DNA from: Flavobacterium sp. ACN6 | GTDB lineage: Bacteria > Bacteroidota > Bacteroidia > Flavobacteriales > Flavobacteriaceae | Length of the DNA: 64,000 nucleotides | Assembly (NCBI RefSeq): GCF_002304005.1 | Contig: NZ_MRCQ01000009.1 | Location: forward strand, 164,060 to 228,059 | Reading direction: 5' to 3' | Part shown: one piece after another, positions 51,152 to 60,770 of the stretch | Numbering within the stretch: the stretch's first letter is position 1 | Layout: each line of letters starts with the position of its first letter | Translations under genes and position numbers: made by a program | Notes under the pieces: generated by a model | Databases searched by the model: none | What the model was told of the DNA's origin: nothing | What the model saw: only the letters and a program-made list of their open reading frames with translations

Positions 51152-53647
51152 TTACAATCCCAAGTCAAGTACATAAGAAATCTTAACCGCTATATTATCC
51201 TCAAATTTCAATAATTGGTTAGGGCCATAACGATAGAATCCGCCAAGGCCGAAACCTTTGTAGATTTTATTCAATTCAATTCCTGATTCAAAGAAACCTT
51301 TATCGAGTGTTTTGTAAGCAGGTCCGACGTGCTGTTCAGGATTTTCCATATTTCCCCATGCCATTCTCGTTACTAAAACTAACGAAGGACGAACTTTTTT
51401 CATAATTCTAATACGGTCAAATCCATGTTTGATCTGAAACATTAAATATTGACTAGAGAAAAACTCATTAAAATACATGGTTTCAAAAGCATTTCTTCCC
51501 GCAAAAGTAATACGCTGAATAATAGTTTCTTTGGTCAAATTATTTGGAGAAGTATTATACAAATGCGTTATCGGAACATCTCCAATTGCATAACCCGCTT
51601 GTAAAAGTAAACTGGTCTTCTGACGGTTTAGATATTGTTTTTCGTATTCTGCTTTAAAATCTATTTTGCTAAAAGTAAAATCGTTGCCCAATACATTTGG
51701 TAAAGACTGCGTGTATTGAAAAGTAAATCTCGGAAATCTTTTATCGCTTTCATTTCTTCCAGTTGGAGTCTGCATAAACTCGCTGAAAGGCGCCCATACA
51801 ATAGAAAGCATGGCCGTCGTCATGACATAATTCGAATATAAATTTCCGTTTAAATTAAAAAGATAATCAAATTTTGGTTCAATATAATTTCGGGAAAATT
51901 CTAAAACGGCCTCAGTTTTTGGGATAAATTTGGTCTGGATATTACCTCTCCATCCTGAATATTCATAAAAAGTACTAATGTTAATTGGCCTTGGATCATA
52001 AATCTTAAACACGCGTTTGTCTACGCTGAAAACCGTACTAGCAATTTCGCGCACGTCATCTGCATAATAACCATTAAACCACGTATTAGTATATTTATCT
52101 AATAAAACGCCGGCGCCAAGACTGTATTTAAAAACACCGTCTTTTGTTCCGTAAGCGGTATAACTTTCAAGGCGGAAGTTTTTAGATAAACGGTCATTTG
52201 TAATACCGCCTAAACCGATGCGGAATCCTTCGTAATTATTAAAACTTATAATCTTCTTTAAATCCAAATCAACAGGGCCCAGAGGATAGAAACCATTAAT
52301 TATTTTTCGGCCAATTCCTAAACGCTTTTCAATTCTGTTGCTCACAGAAAGGCTGTCTAGTGATAAATAGGTTTTTTGGCTTCTTAAATCAAGATTTTCC
52401 TTTCGATAAGCTTCCCAGAAGTTTTCTGGTTTTTTTGCCGCATCGTCATTAATTTCGATATAAAGCGAAGGATTTTTTATTGGATTATTTGTGTTGACAC
52501 GAATATCAAAACTATTACTTTCTGAAAGTAAATAGGTAAAATCAGAAGCAGCTTTTTTTCTTGGTTCAAAATTATCTTCAACATCTCCATCAAATTGAAT
52601 GGTGCCGCCTAGAATCCTAATGTCATCATCGTTTTTTCCTTTTACAATTTTAAATGTCGTATTGCTTTGAAACCAAATTTTTTCTTTCGGAATATATTCA
52701 AATTCGTGAATCCCGCTGATATCCAAAACACCTTTTATTCGCATTACTGCTTTGGCAACAGCAAAATTTTCTTTGTCAATATACAATACGCCCTCGAGGC
52801 CGGATGATTTTCGTTTTAGTTTATTTTTAAAATAAATCATATACGTATCACGACCTTTAATGTTTACCGTATCTAACAGTTTATAATTATAACTTGACGG
52901 AGCCTGATTCGAAATTGGGTTTTCGTATTTCGTTTCAAACAATTCGTATTTCGGATTATATATGGAAATCGACTGAAGATTAAAAGCAAGGACTTCATAA
53001 ATAGGCTGTTTGAAACCTGCGATTTTGGTACCAAGAACAGTCTCTTTTAATTTGTTATTTCCAAATTGATACTGCGAAACTTTCTCGGTTTGGAATAAAT
53101 GCTGTTTGCTTACAATCTCTTTAAACTTATAATCAGAAGAATCAATATTGATGATTTTTTTATCCAGATTTTTATAAGCTGCAGAAGAATCAATTCGACC
53201 TTCAATAGAGTCGGGATTGGCAGTTACAATAAGTTTGTTGTACGTTTTATATTCAAAACTATTGAGCTTTTTCTGCGGATCATTTAATGATTTATTGGCA
53301 ATAACTTTTCTAATTATCGTTAAAGCGGGGTTTTCATTAGAAACAACAACTTCTTTTAAATCATCTGTCTGCTGTGCAAGCGAAACCGAATAAAAAGTTT
53401 TATTAGTGATTAATGCGATAGTTTTAGTTTGAAAACCTACATACGACACCGTCAAGGTTGTAGCCGATGTGCTGATTTTGAAAATAAATTTGCCATCAAC
53501 ATCTGTGATAGCGTTGTTATTTTCTGAGGTAGTAATAGTGGCAAACGGCAGCGGTCTGTTGTTTGAATCGGTTACGATTCCGTTTATTTGAAATTGCGCT
53601 TGAATAGTAAGCGTAAAAAACAAAGTCAAAAAACAAAATAGCTTCAT
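51152..53647 (-). CDS. DUF5686 outer-membrane protein with carboxypeptidase-like domain
   Basis: 831 residues. Signal peptide 1-18 (ending IQAQF), CarboxypepD_reg-like domain about 20-95 (GIVTDSNNRPLPFATITTSE, GKFIFKI), then a long beta-rich region as in DUF5686 proteins of Bacteroidota. Many alternating-hydrophobic strands and an aromatic C-terminal strand (IAVKISYVLDLGL) suggest an outer-membrane barrel. Substrate unknown. It is the largest envelope protein of this part and stands alone. Confidence 0.85.
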   Translation of the reverse strand: MKLFCFLTLFFTLTIQAQFQINGIVTDSNNRPLPFATITTSENNNAITDVDGKFIFKISTSATTLTVSYVGFQTKTIALITNKTFYSVSLAQQTDDLKEVVVSNENPALTIIRKVIANKSLNDPQKKLNSFEYKTYNKLIVTANPDSIEGRIDSSAAYKNLDKKIINIDSSDYKFKEIVSKQHLFQTEKVSQYQFGNNKLKETVLGTKIAGFKQPIYEVLAFNLQSISIYNPKYELFETKYENPISNQAPSSYNYKLLDTVNIKGRDTYMIYFKNKLKRKSSGLEGVLYIDKENFAVAKAVMRIKGVLDISGIHEFEYIPKEKIWFQSNTTFKIVKGKNDDDIRILGGTIQFDGDVEDNFEPRKKAASDFTYLLSESNSFDIRVNTNNPIKNPSLYIEINDDAAKKPENFWEAYRKENLDLRSQKTYLSLDSLSVSNRIEKRLGIGRKIINGFYPLGPVDLDLKKIISFNNYEGFRIGLGGITNDRLSKNFRLESYTAYGTKDGVFKYSLGAGVLLDKYTNTWFNGYYADDVREIASTVFSVDKRVFKIYDPRPINISTFYEYSGWRGNIQTKFIPKTEAVLEFSRNYIEPKFDYLFNLNGNLYSNYVMTTAMLSIVWAPFSEFMQTPTGRNESDKRFPRFTFQYTQSLPNVLGNDFTFSKIDFKAEYEKQYLNRQKTSLLLQAGYAIGDVPITHLYNTSPNNLTKETIIQRITFAGRNAFETMYFNEFFSSQYLMFQIKHGFDRIRIMKKVRPSLVLVTRMAWGNMENPEQHVGPAYKTLDKGFFESGIELNKIYKGFGLGGFYRYGPNQLLKFEDNIAVKISYVLDLGL

Positions 53648-53706
53648 ACAGAATGATATAGTTTCAAAAACGAAAAGAATTAAATTTTCGTATGCAAAAA
53701 TAACAA

Positions 53707-53756
53707 TAAAAAAATCCGTCTGGTACTATTAACCAAACGGATTTTTTATTTTATCT
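53707..53756 (-). terminator. Terminator after frr
   Basis: On the reverse strand: AATCCGTTTGGT, a short loop and ACCAGACGGATT, followed by a T-run. It ends the pyrH-frr transcript. Confidence 0.85.
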
Positions 53757-53767
53757 CGAATCTCTGA

Positions 53768-54331
53768 TTACACTTTCATGATTTCAGCTTCTTTTTGAAC
53801 TAATAATTCATCGATTTTTTTGATGAATGCGTTTGTTAAGTTCTGAACTTCTTCTTCAGCAGATTTACAAACATCTTCAGAAGTTCCTTCTTTTTCTAAT
53901 TTTTTGATATCAGTATTAGCATCTTTACGAGAATTACGAATACCAATTTTAGCATCTTCAGCCTCAGATTTTGCCTGTTTAGCCAAATCACGACGACGCT
54001 CTTCTGTTAATGGCGGTACGCTGATAATAATCACATCTCCATTATTCATCGGGTTAAAACCGATGTTAGCAATCATGATTGCTTTTTCAATTGCTTGCAG
54101 CATATTTTTTTCAAATGGCTGTAATGTAATTGTTCTAGCATCTGGAACACTGATTTTAGATACTTGCGAAAGCGGCGTTGCAGATCCGTAATAATCTACA
54201 AAAACACCTCCAAGCATAGCTGGAGAGGCTTTTCCTGCACGAATATTAAGAAATTCTTTCTCTAAGTGTGCAATAGTACCATTCATTGATTCCTCAGTAC
54301 TTTCTAAAATAAAGTCTATTTCTTCCGTCAT
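53768..54331 (-). CDS. frr: Ribosome recycling factor
   Basis: 187 residues, the standard length. It splits the post-termination ribosome with EF-G. Motifs: helix with FLNIRAGKASPAMLGGVFVDYYGS near 26-49 (split here), LTEERRRDLAKQAKSEAEDAK near 104-124 and the long helical C-terminus. The gene follows pyrH by 79 bp on the same strand, the usual bacterial order. Confidence 0.97.
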   Translation of the reverse strand: MTEEIDFILESTEESMNGTIAHLEKEFLNIRAGKASPAMLGGVFVDYYGSATPLSQVSKISVPDARTITLQPFEKNMLQAIEKAIMIANIGFNPMNNGDVIIISVPPLTEERRRDLAKQAKSEAEDAKIGIRNSRKDANTDIKKLEKEGTSEDVCKSAEEEVQNLTNAFIKKIDELLVQKEAEIMKV

Positions 54332-54410
54332 TGTTTTTTTTAGTTTTCAGTTTTCATTCTCAGTTTTCAGTTAAAGTCTTAATTGTGTGACTGTAAACTG
54401 TTACTGATGA

Positions 54411-55118
54411 CTATATATTTACTACAGTTCCTATGTTTTCGCCTTCGCAGATTTTCAACAAGTTTCCAATTTTGTTCATATCAAAAACTACGATTGGCAA
54501 TTTGTTTTCCTGGCTTAAAGTAAATGCAGTGGTGTCCATTACATTTAATCCTTTTTTGATTACGTCGTCAAACGAAATAAAATCAAATTTAACTGCAGAT
54601 GCATTTTTTTCAGGATCACAATCATAAACTCCGTCAACACGAGTTCCTTTTAAGATAACATCGGCATTGATTTCGATTCCTCTTAAAACGGCAGCAGTAT
54701 CAGTTGTAAAATATGGATTTCCAGTTCCGGCTCCAAAAATTACGATTCTTCCTTTTTCTAAGTGGCGGTCTGCTCTTCTTTTAATGTATGGTTCTGCAAT
54801 AGATTCCATTTTTAAAGCAGTCTGCAAACGCGTTTTCATTCCTTTGTCTTCCAGAGCGCCTTGTAAAGCCATTCCGTTAATTACAGTTGCAAGCATTCCC
54901 ATGTAATCACCTTGAACTCTATCCATTCCAGAACTTGCTCCAGCAACTCCTCTAAATATATTTCCTCCTCCAATAACAATTGCAATCTCTACTCCTTTAC
55001 TGTGAATCTGCTTAATTTCATCAGCATATTCGGCTAATCTTTTTGGGTCTATACCGTATTGTAAATCACCCATTAGCGCTTCGCCGCTAAGTTTTAGAAG
55101 AATTCTTTTATATTTCAT
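54411..55118 (-). CDS. pyrH: Uridylate kinase
   Basis: 235 residues. Amino-acid-kinase-fold enzyme making UDP from UMP. Motifs: [14 protein letters not shown] at 4-17, [10 protein letters not shown] near 49-58, [15 protein letters not shown] near 132-146 and [12 protein letters not shown] near 159-170. First gene of the pyrH-frr pair. Confidence 0.97.
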   Translation of the reverse strand: MKYKRILLKLSGEALMGDLQYGIDPKRLAEYADEIKQIHSKGVEIAIVIGGGNIFRGVAGASSGMDRVQGDYMGMLATVINGMALQGALEDKGMKTRLQTALKMESIAEPYIKRRADRHLEKGRIVIFGAGTGNPYFTTDTAAVLRGIEINADVILKGTRVDGVYDCDPEKNASAVKFDFISFDDVIKKGLNVMDTTAFTLSQENKLPIVVFDMNKIGNLLKICEGENIGTVVNI

Positions 55119-55277
55119 GTGTGTGTCGCGTTAATTTGTGCAAATATAGACATATTCTGATTTTTAAAAATAATGTTTGCAAAATAATTTTAAGTTCGCG
55201 TATTAAGTTATTTTTTTAAATTTGTAAGATTTTATTTAGCTTTAATTTAAGTGATACTAAAGAATAAAAAGATAGAG

Positions 55278-55718
55278 ATGAGAGACATTAACAAATTACG
55301 AGATAGATACATTAAATTATTTGATGATAATGATGGGATTTCTAAAGAAGACTTAAAAAAGATTGAGGAGGAACTCCATGTAAAATTGCCATCTGACTTT
55401 TGTGAGATTTCAAACTTCTTTAACGGGAGTATTTGGATGCATTCTTTTTTATTTGACGATCCAACTAATCTCATTGAGGAAACTTTAAGAATTAGAAAAG
55501 CTGTAGGTATACCAGACAGATTTATTGTATTAGCCGAACATGATATGAGCGTATTTGTAATGGATACTGAAAATAAACCTTCAATTATATGGCTAGATTC
55601 TATTGAAATAAGCAAATTAGAGGAACAAGATTTTATATCTAAGCCAGATATTTGGGATGATTTTTCAGATTTTTTTGAATACTTATTAGATGATGAAGAA
55701 GAAGAACGGAATTATTAA
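55278..55718 (+). CDS. SMI1/KNR4-family protein
   Basis: 146 residues from ATG 55278 (an upstream GTG would add nine residues). The fold is recognised by KKIEEELHVKLPSDFCEISNF near 24-44, the FLFDDPTNLIEETLRIR stretch, and IWLDSIEISKLE near 113. Proteins of this fold in bacteria often act as immunity proteins to contact-dependent or type VI toxins. No toxin is seen beside it here. It is alone on the + strand in a run of minus genes. Confidence 0.78.
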   Translation: MRDINKLRDRYIKLFDDNDGISKEDLKKIEEELHVKLPSDFCEISNFFNGSIWMHSFLFDDPTNLIEETLRIRKAVGIPDRFIVLAEHDMSVFVMDTENKPSIIWLDSIEISKLEEQDFISKPDIWDDFSDFFEYLLDDEEEERNY

Positions 55719-55842
55719 ATTTTAAATTATTTCCTTTCTCTTCAAATTTCAATATACTAATATTATTTATTTCAAATGTGACAAAAGTCATTATACCATC
55801 TTTCTAAAATTCGTATTTTTATATATCCTAAAAATTGAAAAT

Positions 55843-56460
55843 ATGAAAAGCATCGTAGCCAAAGCATTATTCAATACTCATTCTTATGCTGAATACCGAA
55901 AATTAGTAACCGATTTATTATCTGAAGGAAAATCAACTGGAAACGAACAATCGGAGAGTTTGACGAATTATTCCAAATTAAATGAAGCCAGAATGAACAG
56001 GCTGGAAAAGACGATAAAAATTTCGGAATCTATTATCGAAAAACTTCAAAATTTGGACAATCATTATATTTGGCTGGTTTTGTCTGAAGGCTGGTGCGGC
56101 GATGCGGCTCAGATTCTTCCAATTTTAGATAAAATGGCTTCGGCTTCGAATAAAAAAGTGGATCTGCGCATTGCGCTTCGAGATCAAAACGACGATTTAA
56201 TGAATCAATATTTGACAAATGGCGGAAGAGCAATTCCGAAAGTAATTGTTATTTGTAAAGAAGCTGGAATTGTTCGTGCAGATTGGGGGCCAAGACCAAA
56301 AGGCGCAGCCGAATTAATGGCAAATCATAAAAGGGATGTTGGGCCAATTAATGAAAAAATAAAAACCGATTTACAATTATGGTATTTGGCCGATAAAGGA
56401 ATCTCCGTTCAGGAAGAATTGCTTGAAATTATGGAGAATATCAAGTACAATCGACTATGA
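55843..56460 (+). CDS. Thioredoxin-like family protein (WCGD motif)
   Basis: 205 residues. The central part has WLVLSEGWCGDAAQILPILDKM near 73-94 (split in the sequence), where the thioredoxin WCGPC is WCGDA: one Cys only, so no disulfide exchange. The cis-Pro equivalent is in GGRAIPKVIV near 127-136. The N-terminal helix region is acidic. It may bind or reduce a partner through the one Cys; the role is unknown. Annotated families of this kind are called thioredoxin family proteins. Confidence 0.75.
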   Translation: MKSIVAKALFNTHSYAEYRKLVTDLLSEGKSTGNEQSESLTNYSKLNEARMNRLEKTIKISESIIEKLQNLDNHYIWLVLSEGWCGDAAQILPILDKMASASNKKVDLRIALRDQNDDLMNQYLTNGGRAIPKVIVICKEAGIVRADWGPRPKGAAELMANHKRDVGPINEKIKTDLQLWYLADKGISVQEELLEIMENIKYNRL

Positions 56461-56795
56461 TTTTAGTTAATCTATTGATAAACAAATCTTTTGGTTGATA
56501 AAATTATCTTAAAGTGTTTTTATTTTACTTCAAAAGTTGTAACTTAGTAAATATAATCCCACTTCTATTATAACTTTCTGATTTACTCTTTTTACTGGTG
56601 TCTATTTATTGTCTAACATTAAAAAATACACTATTATGAAAAAGTTATTTGAAAGATTCTATGATTTCTTTTCTCAATTTTTATTTGGAGGAAAAAATGT
56701 GCCTCACTATTAACTCAAAAAAATACGTATGAGATAATTGTACTATTTAGGAGCCGGCACATTACTATTTTAAAAATTGTAATGTGCTTTTTTTA
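56461..56795. other. Spacer with a possible small transcription unit
   Basis: A 332-bp gap between two converging genes. A rightward terminator lies at 56757-56790, so something is transcribed rightward here. A 25-codon frame opens near 56636 with MKKLFERFYDFFSQ and ends HY before TAA near 56713. Its amphipathic helix and ATGAAAAAG start look biological. This is a weak call; the local frame should be read again from the trace. Confidence 0.4.
56757..56792 (+). terminator. Rightward terminator before truB end
   Basis: Stem GCACATTAC/GTAATGTGC around an AT-rich loop, then seven T. Only the rightward reading has the T-run. It serves a rightward transcript, not truB, whose stop is at 56793. Confidence 0.75.
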
Positions 56796-57485
56796 TAGCA
56801 TCAAACTCTCTTCAAACAAAGTAATGTCGATTGCATTTTGTACATCATAATCGCCAATTTTGGTACGACGTAAAACGGTTAGGTGAGAACCAGAATTCAT
56901 TGCTTTTCCGAAATCATACGCCAGAGAACGGATATACGTTCCTTTACTGCAAACCACTCTAAAATCAACTTCGGGTAAAGCTATTCTAGTAATTTCAAAT
57001 TCGTGAATAGTAGTTTTTCTGCTTGCAATTTCAACAGTTTCTCCAGCACGCGCATGCTCGTATAAACGAACACCGTCTTTTTTAATTGCCGAAAAAATAG
57101 GTGGTTTTTGATCAATTTCGCCTAAAAATTGTTTTACTGTTTCGTGAATCAAAGCTTCATCAATATGTTCAGTTGGAAAAGTCTGGTCGATCTCGGTTTC
57201 TAAATCGTACGATGGAGTAGTGGCTCCGATATAAAAAGTACCCGTATATTCTTTTGCCTGACCTTGAAGTTCAGAAATTCTTTTGGTGAATTTTCCAGTG
57301 CAGATTAATAAAAGTCCCGTTGCCAGTGGATCTAAAGTTCCTGCGTGCCCAATTTTGAACTTTTTTGGAAGCCCAACTTTATTGATCAAAAGGTATTTTA
57401 ATTTATTGACAGCTTGAAACGAACTCCATTTTAATGGTTTGTCAATCAATAAAACTTGTCCGTCTAAATATTCTTCAGGTGTCAT
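56793..57485 (-). CDS. truB: tRNA pseudouridine-55 synthase
   Basis: 230 residues. Catalytic Asp in KIGHAGTLDPLATGLLLICTGK near 45-66 (Asp in TLDPLATG) and KTYTGTFYIG-type strand near 81. Modifies U55 of tRNA. It overlaps uppP by one base (TAATG), so translation is coupled. Shorter than the E. coli enzyme because the C-terminal PUA region is missing, usual in Bacteroidota. Confidence 0.95.
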   Translation of the reverse strand: MTPEEYLDGQVLLIDKPLKWSSFQAVNKLKYLLINKVGLPKKFKIGHAGTLDPLATGLLLICTGKFTKRISELQGQAKEYTGTFYIGATTPSYDLETEIDQTFPTEHIDEALIHETVKQFLGEIDQKPPIFSAIKKDGVRLYEHARAGETVEIASRKTTIHEFEITRIALPEVDFRVVCSKGTYIRSLAYDFGKAMNSGSHLTVLRRTKIGDYDVQNAIDITLFEESLML

Positions 57486-58282
57486 TATATAATGGTAAGC
57501 GGGTGAATGAAAAAGTGAATCAATAATAAAATGATTCCAGCGATGATTCGGTAATAACCAAAAACTTTAAATCCGTTTTTAGTTAAAAATCCGATGAACG
57601 TTTTAATGGCCAAAAGTGCTACAATAAAAGCAACGATATTCCCAATAACCAATAAATTGATTTGATCGTGAGATAATTCAAATCCTGCTTTGTAATAATC
57701 GTAACATTTTTTTGCTGTTGCACCTAACATTGTAGGAACTGCAAGGAAAAACGAAAATTCTGCAGCAGTTGTTCTTGATAATTTTTGCGACATACCTCCA
57801 ACAATACTTGCGCCGCTTCGCGAAACTCCAGGAATCATTGCCAAACATTGAAACAATCCAATTTTAAAAGCCTGTAAATATGTAATTTCTTGTGAAGTTT
57901 CGGCAGCATTTGGGTTGTTAAACCATTCGTCTACTTTCAATAAAATAATTCCTCCAATTAAAAGCGAAATTGCAACCGTAACAGGATTTTCTAATAAACC
58001 GTCGATAAAATCACTTAAAAGCAATCCTAAAACAACTGCAGGAATAAAAGCAACTAAAAGTTTAAAGTAGAAATCAAATGTTTGAAAGAAACGTTTGAAA
58101 TATAAAATTACAACCGAAAGTATCGCGCCAAGCTGAATAACAATGGTAAAAAGTTTAGTGAAATCATCATGAGCGATTCCAAAAAAAGAAGAGGCAATAA
58201 TCATGTGTCCAGTTGAAGAAACAGGTAAGAATTCTGTAATTCCTTCAATAATGGCAAGAACGATAGCTTGTAATGTATTCAT
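57485..58282 (-). CDS. uppP: Undecaprenyl-diphosphatase
   Basis: 265 residues, about eight membrane spans. BacA/UppP motifs [16 protein letters not shown] at 13-28 and [14 protein letters not shown] near 156-169. Recycles the undecaprenyl carrier of cell-wall synthesis and can give bacitracin resistance. In the conserved ftsX-DUF3098-uppP-truB order. Confidence 0.96.
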   Translation of the reverse strand: MNTLQAIVLAIIEGITEFLPVSSTGHMIIASSFFGIAHDDFTKLFTIVIQLGAILSVVILYFKRFFQTFDFYFKLLVAFIPAVVLGLLLSDFIDGLLENPVTVAISLLIGGIILLKVDEWFNNPNAAETSQEITYLQAFKIGLFQCLAMIPGVSRSGASIVGGMSQKLSRTTAAEFSFFLAVPTMLGATAKKCYDYYKAGFELSHDQINLLVIGNIVAFIVALLAIKTFIGFLTKNGFKVFGYYRIIAGIILLLIHFFIHPLTII

Positions 58283-58318
58283 TGAGAATTTTAGATTTTA
58301 GAATCTCAGATTTCAGAT

Positions 58319-58358
58319 TTGTCACCCTAAGCGAGTCGAGGCTTCGGGAGAAGGGTAT
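58319..58358. repeat. GCGAGTCGAGGCTTCGGG repeat unit
   Basis: One degenerate unit of the family CTGAGCGAAGTCGAAGG seen at 20390, 20530, 27790, 58683 and 63780. Sits between uppP and DUF3098. Confidence 0.55.
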
Positions 58359-58384
58359 TCCAATTTGAAATCAAGAAAATCTAA

Positions 58385-58636
58385 TTATTTTGATTTTTTA
58401 AAAATAGAATAAATCGTGATTCCGAAACCAATTAAAACAGTTGTCGGAGCTAAACGGATACGTCTAAAGCTAAAAATATCTTCGTTAAAAACATTCGGAT
58501 CTGTACTTCCTCCTCCAGACATTAAAATAAATCCTAATGCAATTACAGCAATACCAATTAATAAAATTTTATAATTGATACCATCAAAAAGGAATTCCTG
58601 TTTTGGCTGTTGTTCTGCGTTACTGTTGTTTTTCAT
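58385..58636 (-). CDS. DUF3098 small membrane protein
   Basis: 83 residues, two spans (about 26-43 and 61-78) with the signature LMSGGGSTDPNVFNEDIFSF between them, typical of DUF3098 in Bacteroidota. Always next to ftsX in this phylum; function unknown but probably linked to cell division or the envelope. Confidence 0.88.
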   Translation of the reverse strand: MKNNSNAEQQPKQEFLFDGINYKILLIGIAVIALGFILMSGGGSTDPNVFNEDIFSFRRIRLAPTTVLIGFGITIYSIFKKSK

Positions 58637-58682
58637 ATTTCTTTTGTTATCCTAAATAAAGTCAAAGTGTTTTTTATATGTC

Positions 58683-58706
58683 AGCCTGAGCGAAGTCGAA
58701 GGCATT
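58683..58706. repeat. CCTGAGCGAAGTCGAAGG repeat unit
   Basis: GTCAGCCTGAGCGAAGTCG followed by AAGG; a single half-unit of the same family as at 63775-63843. Sits between DUF3098 and ftsX. Confidence 0.6.
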
Positions 58707-58747
58707 CTTAAATCTTAAATCTTAAATCTAAAATCAGCAATCTAAAA

Positions 58748-59623
58748 TTAATAAAGATCGTCAGTTCTTAAATTCAAGAAACGTTGTGTTGCAAAGTGTG
58801 TACTTACCCAGGTAATTAAAACGCCTAATCCGAAAACACCAGCTAAAACCAACGCGATTAATACTTTATCTTCTAAAATTCCTAATCCAGGGAAATTAGT
58901 TTCTACATATAATAACAGCGCAATTAAAGCAATGATTGCCAACCCGGCTCCTAACATTCCTAGTTTTACGCTTCGCATTACAAATGGTTTACGAATAAAC
59001 GCTTTGGTTGCTCCAACCATCTGCATGGTTTTAATGATAAAACGATTAGAATGTATTGATAAACGAAGTGAACTATTAATTAATAAAACAGCAATTACAG
59101 TTAAGAAACCACTGATTATTAAAATCCACATACTTACTTTTCTGATGTTGTCATTTACCAGATTTACTAATTGTTTGTCGTAAACAATATCTGAAATCAT
59201 AGCGTTTTTGCGAAAGCGATTCTCGATTTTAACAATGCTGTCTCTTTCGACATAATCTGCTTTTAAATGAATATCGTACGAATTCAGCAAAGGATTTTCT
59301 CCCAAAAATGTTAAGAAATCTTCTCCGATAATATCAGTATGCTCCTTTGCAGCTTTTTCTTTTGACACATATACATGCGAAAGTGCAAAAGGCGCTCGCT
59401 TTAATTCACTATCAAAAGCTTTGATAATACTATCATTAGCTTCGTTTTTAAAGAAAACCGTCATTGCGATTTTTTCTTTAAAGTCATCTGCTAGATTTTT
59501 AGAATTAATAATGAATAATCCCAGTACTCCCAAAAGGAATAAAACCAAGAATACACTTAATACAACCGAAAAATAAGAGGAAATTAACCTGCGCTTTTGA
59601 AATTTATCAAAGTTAGAACTCAT
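58748..59623 (-). CDS. ftsX: Cell-division ABC-transporter-like permease FtsX
   Basis: 291 residues. One N-terminal span (about 20-40), an external domain (about 45-165), then three spans, as in FtsX. The MVGATKAFIRKPFVMRS loop near 212-228 is a typical contact for FtsE. FtsEX activates peptidoglycan hydrolases at the septum. The ftsE gene is not in this window, as usual for Bacteroidota. Confidence 0.93.
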   Translation of the reverse strand: MSSNFDKFQKRRLISSYFSVVLSVFLVLFLLGVLGLFIINSKNLADDFKEKIAMTVFFKNEANDSIIKAFDSELKRAPFALSHVYVSKEKAAKEHTDIIGEDFLTFLGENPLLNSYDIHLKADYVERDSIVKIENRFRKNAMISDIVYDKQLVNLVNDNIRKVSMWILIISGFLTVIAVLLINSSLRLSIHSNRFIIKTMQMVGATKAFIRKPFVMRSVKLGMLGAGLAIIALIALLLYVETNFPGLGILEDKVLIALVLAGVFGLGVLITWVSTHFATQRFLNLRTDDLY

Positions 59624-59984
59624 AGTCTGCTTAAATTATGTGGTAAAAATAATAAAGAATTTCTTTATTTAAAGTTATTAACGAACTTTTATACTATAAA
59701 TGTACAATTTGATATTGAATAAAAATATGTTTAACCGCAAAGGGTGCAATTTTTTTTGAACAGTTATTTATTAAGTGATATAAAAACTGATTTAAACGCA
59801 AAGTACGCCAAGTTATTTTTTAAGTAACGATTTTATATAAAAAAAAACACAAAGTTCGCAAAGCTTTATAAATAGATAGCTTTGCGAACTTTGTGCTTTG
59901 TAAAGGCAATGCTTAGTGAGAAAACTTAGCGGTCTTAGCGGTTAAAAAAATTTAAGCATATAAAGCCTTTGAACCTTAAAAAGT
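59624..59984. other. 361-bp spacer with CGCAAAG palindrome
   Basis: Holds an AT-rich left half, a degenerate CGCAAAGGGTGCAA unit near 59740, and an 18-bp perfect inverted repeat (59848-59865 and 59878-59895; core AAAGTTCGCAAAGCT). No open frame or tRNA. The repeat resembles Flavobacterium CGCAAAGACGCAAAG elements. Confidence 0.7.
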
Positions 59985-60581
59985 TTACTGAACCTTATAA
60001 ACTTCAATACTTTTTAACCAATAAACGTGTCTTGGCCCAGTTACAATGTCATTTTTACAAATTAAAATCATTTCACCGTTTTTGATTGGTTTGCCATTTT
60101 CTTCAAAAAGAATATAAGCATTTTCTCCTGTCGGATTATTGAAAAGTTCTGCCCAAGAGAAAGTTGCCTTATAACCGTCTGAAGCTCTTGCAACAATATA
60201 AAAATTTCTGTCCTTATGATCTTCCTGTTTGATTTTTGCTTTTTCTAAAATATCTTTCAAAAGCACCCCTTTGCAATTTTTAATTTCTTTTTTGACTGCA
60301 CCGTTTTTCCCCATTACTTTGAAATTATCAATTGCAGCAACTTTCATTTTCTTTAACGAATCAACGGTTAATTGTAACGGAAATTCAATAGCGCCTTTTA
60401 CTTCAATGTGGTGATTGGCCAATTTTAGACTGTCTGCTGCAGAAAGCGTTTTGTGTTCGTGTTTTTCAGTTTTTGAAATTTGTTCCGGAGAAGTAGTTTC
60501 TTCTTTTTCTTTTTTAGAAGAATTACACATAGAACATGAAAATGCAATAAGGAGAATTAAAATGTAATTTTTAGTTTTCAT
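59985..60581 (-). CDS. Molybdopterin-oxidoreductase-fold lipoprotein
   Basis: 198 residues. A signal with a lipobox (IAFSCSMCNSS), a charged linker to about 55, then a sulfite-oxidase-like molybdopterin fold: VKGAIEFPLQLTVDSLKKM near 62-80, KNCKGVLLKDILEKAKI near 101-117 (the Cys that would bind Mo), DGYKATFSWAEL near 134 and GPRHVYWLKSIEVYK at the end. It has no heme partner domain. Substrate and whether it binds Mo cofactor are unknown. Confidence 0.75.
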   Translation of the reverse strand: MKTKNYILILLIAFSCSMCNSSKKEKEETTSPEQISKTEKHEHKTLSAADSLKLANHHIEVKGAIEFPLQLTVDSLKKMKVAAIDNFKVMGKNGAVKKEIKNCKGVLLKDILEKAKIKQEDHKDRNFYIVARASDGYKATFSWAELFNNPTGENAYILFEENGKPIKNGEMILICKNDIVTGPRHVYWLKSIEVYKVQ

Positions 60582-60674
60582 AAATTTTAGTATAGTAGTA
60601 GACTCAATATTACGTATTTTTACTTAATTTGAATAGGTATTTCGATATTTTATTTGTTTGTCAATGAAATAGCT

Positions 60675-60704
60675 TTGGAACAAGAAACAATAAATGTAAA
60701 TTTG
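60675..60704 (+). promoter_or_regulatory. Strong promoter before leuS
   Basis: TTG at 60675-60677, 19-nt spacer, TAAATTTG at 60697-60704. Perfect match to the TTG-N19-TAnnTTTG form. Sits 67 bp before the leuS start at 60771 and supports the annotated start. Confidence 0.6.
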
Positions 60705-60770
60705 CGCCTTAATTCATTAAGTGGTAAAACCTTTGGACCTTTGTCACTTTGCAACTTTGAACCTTAAAAA

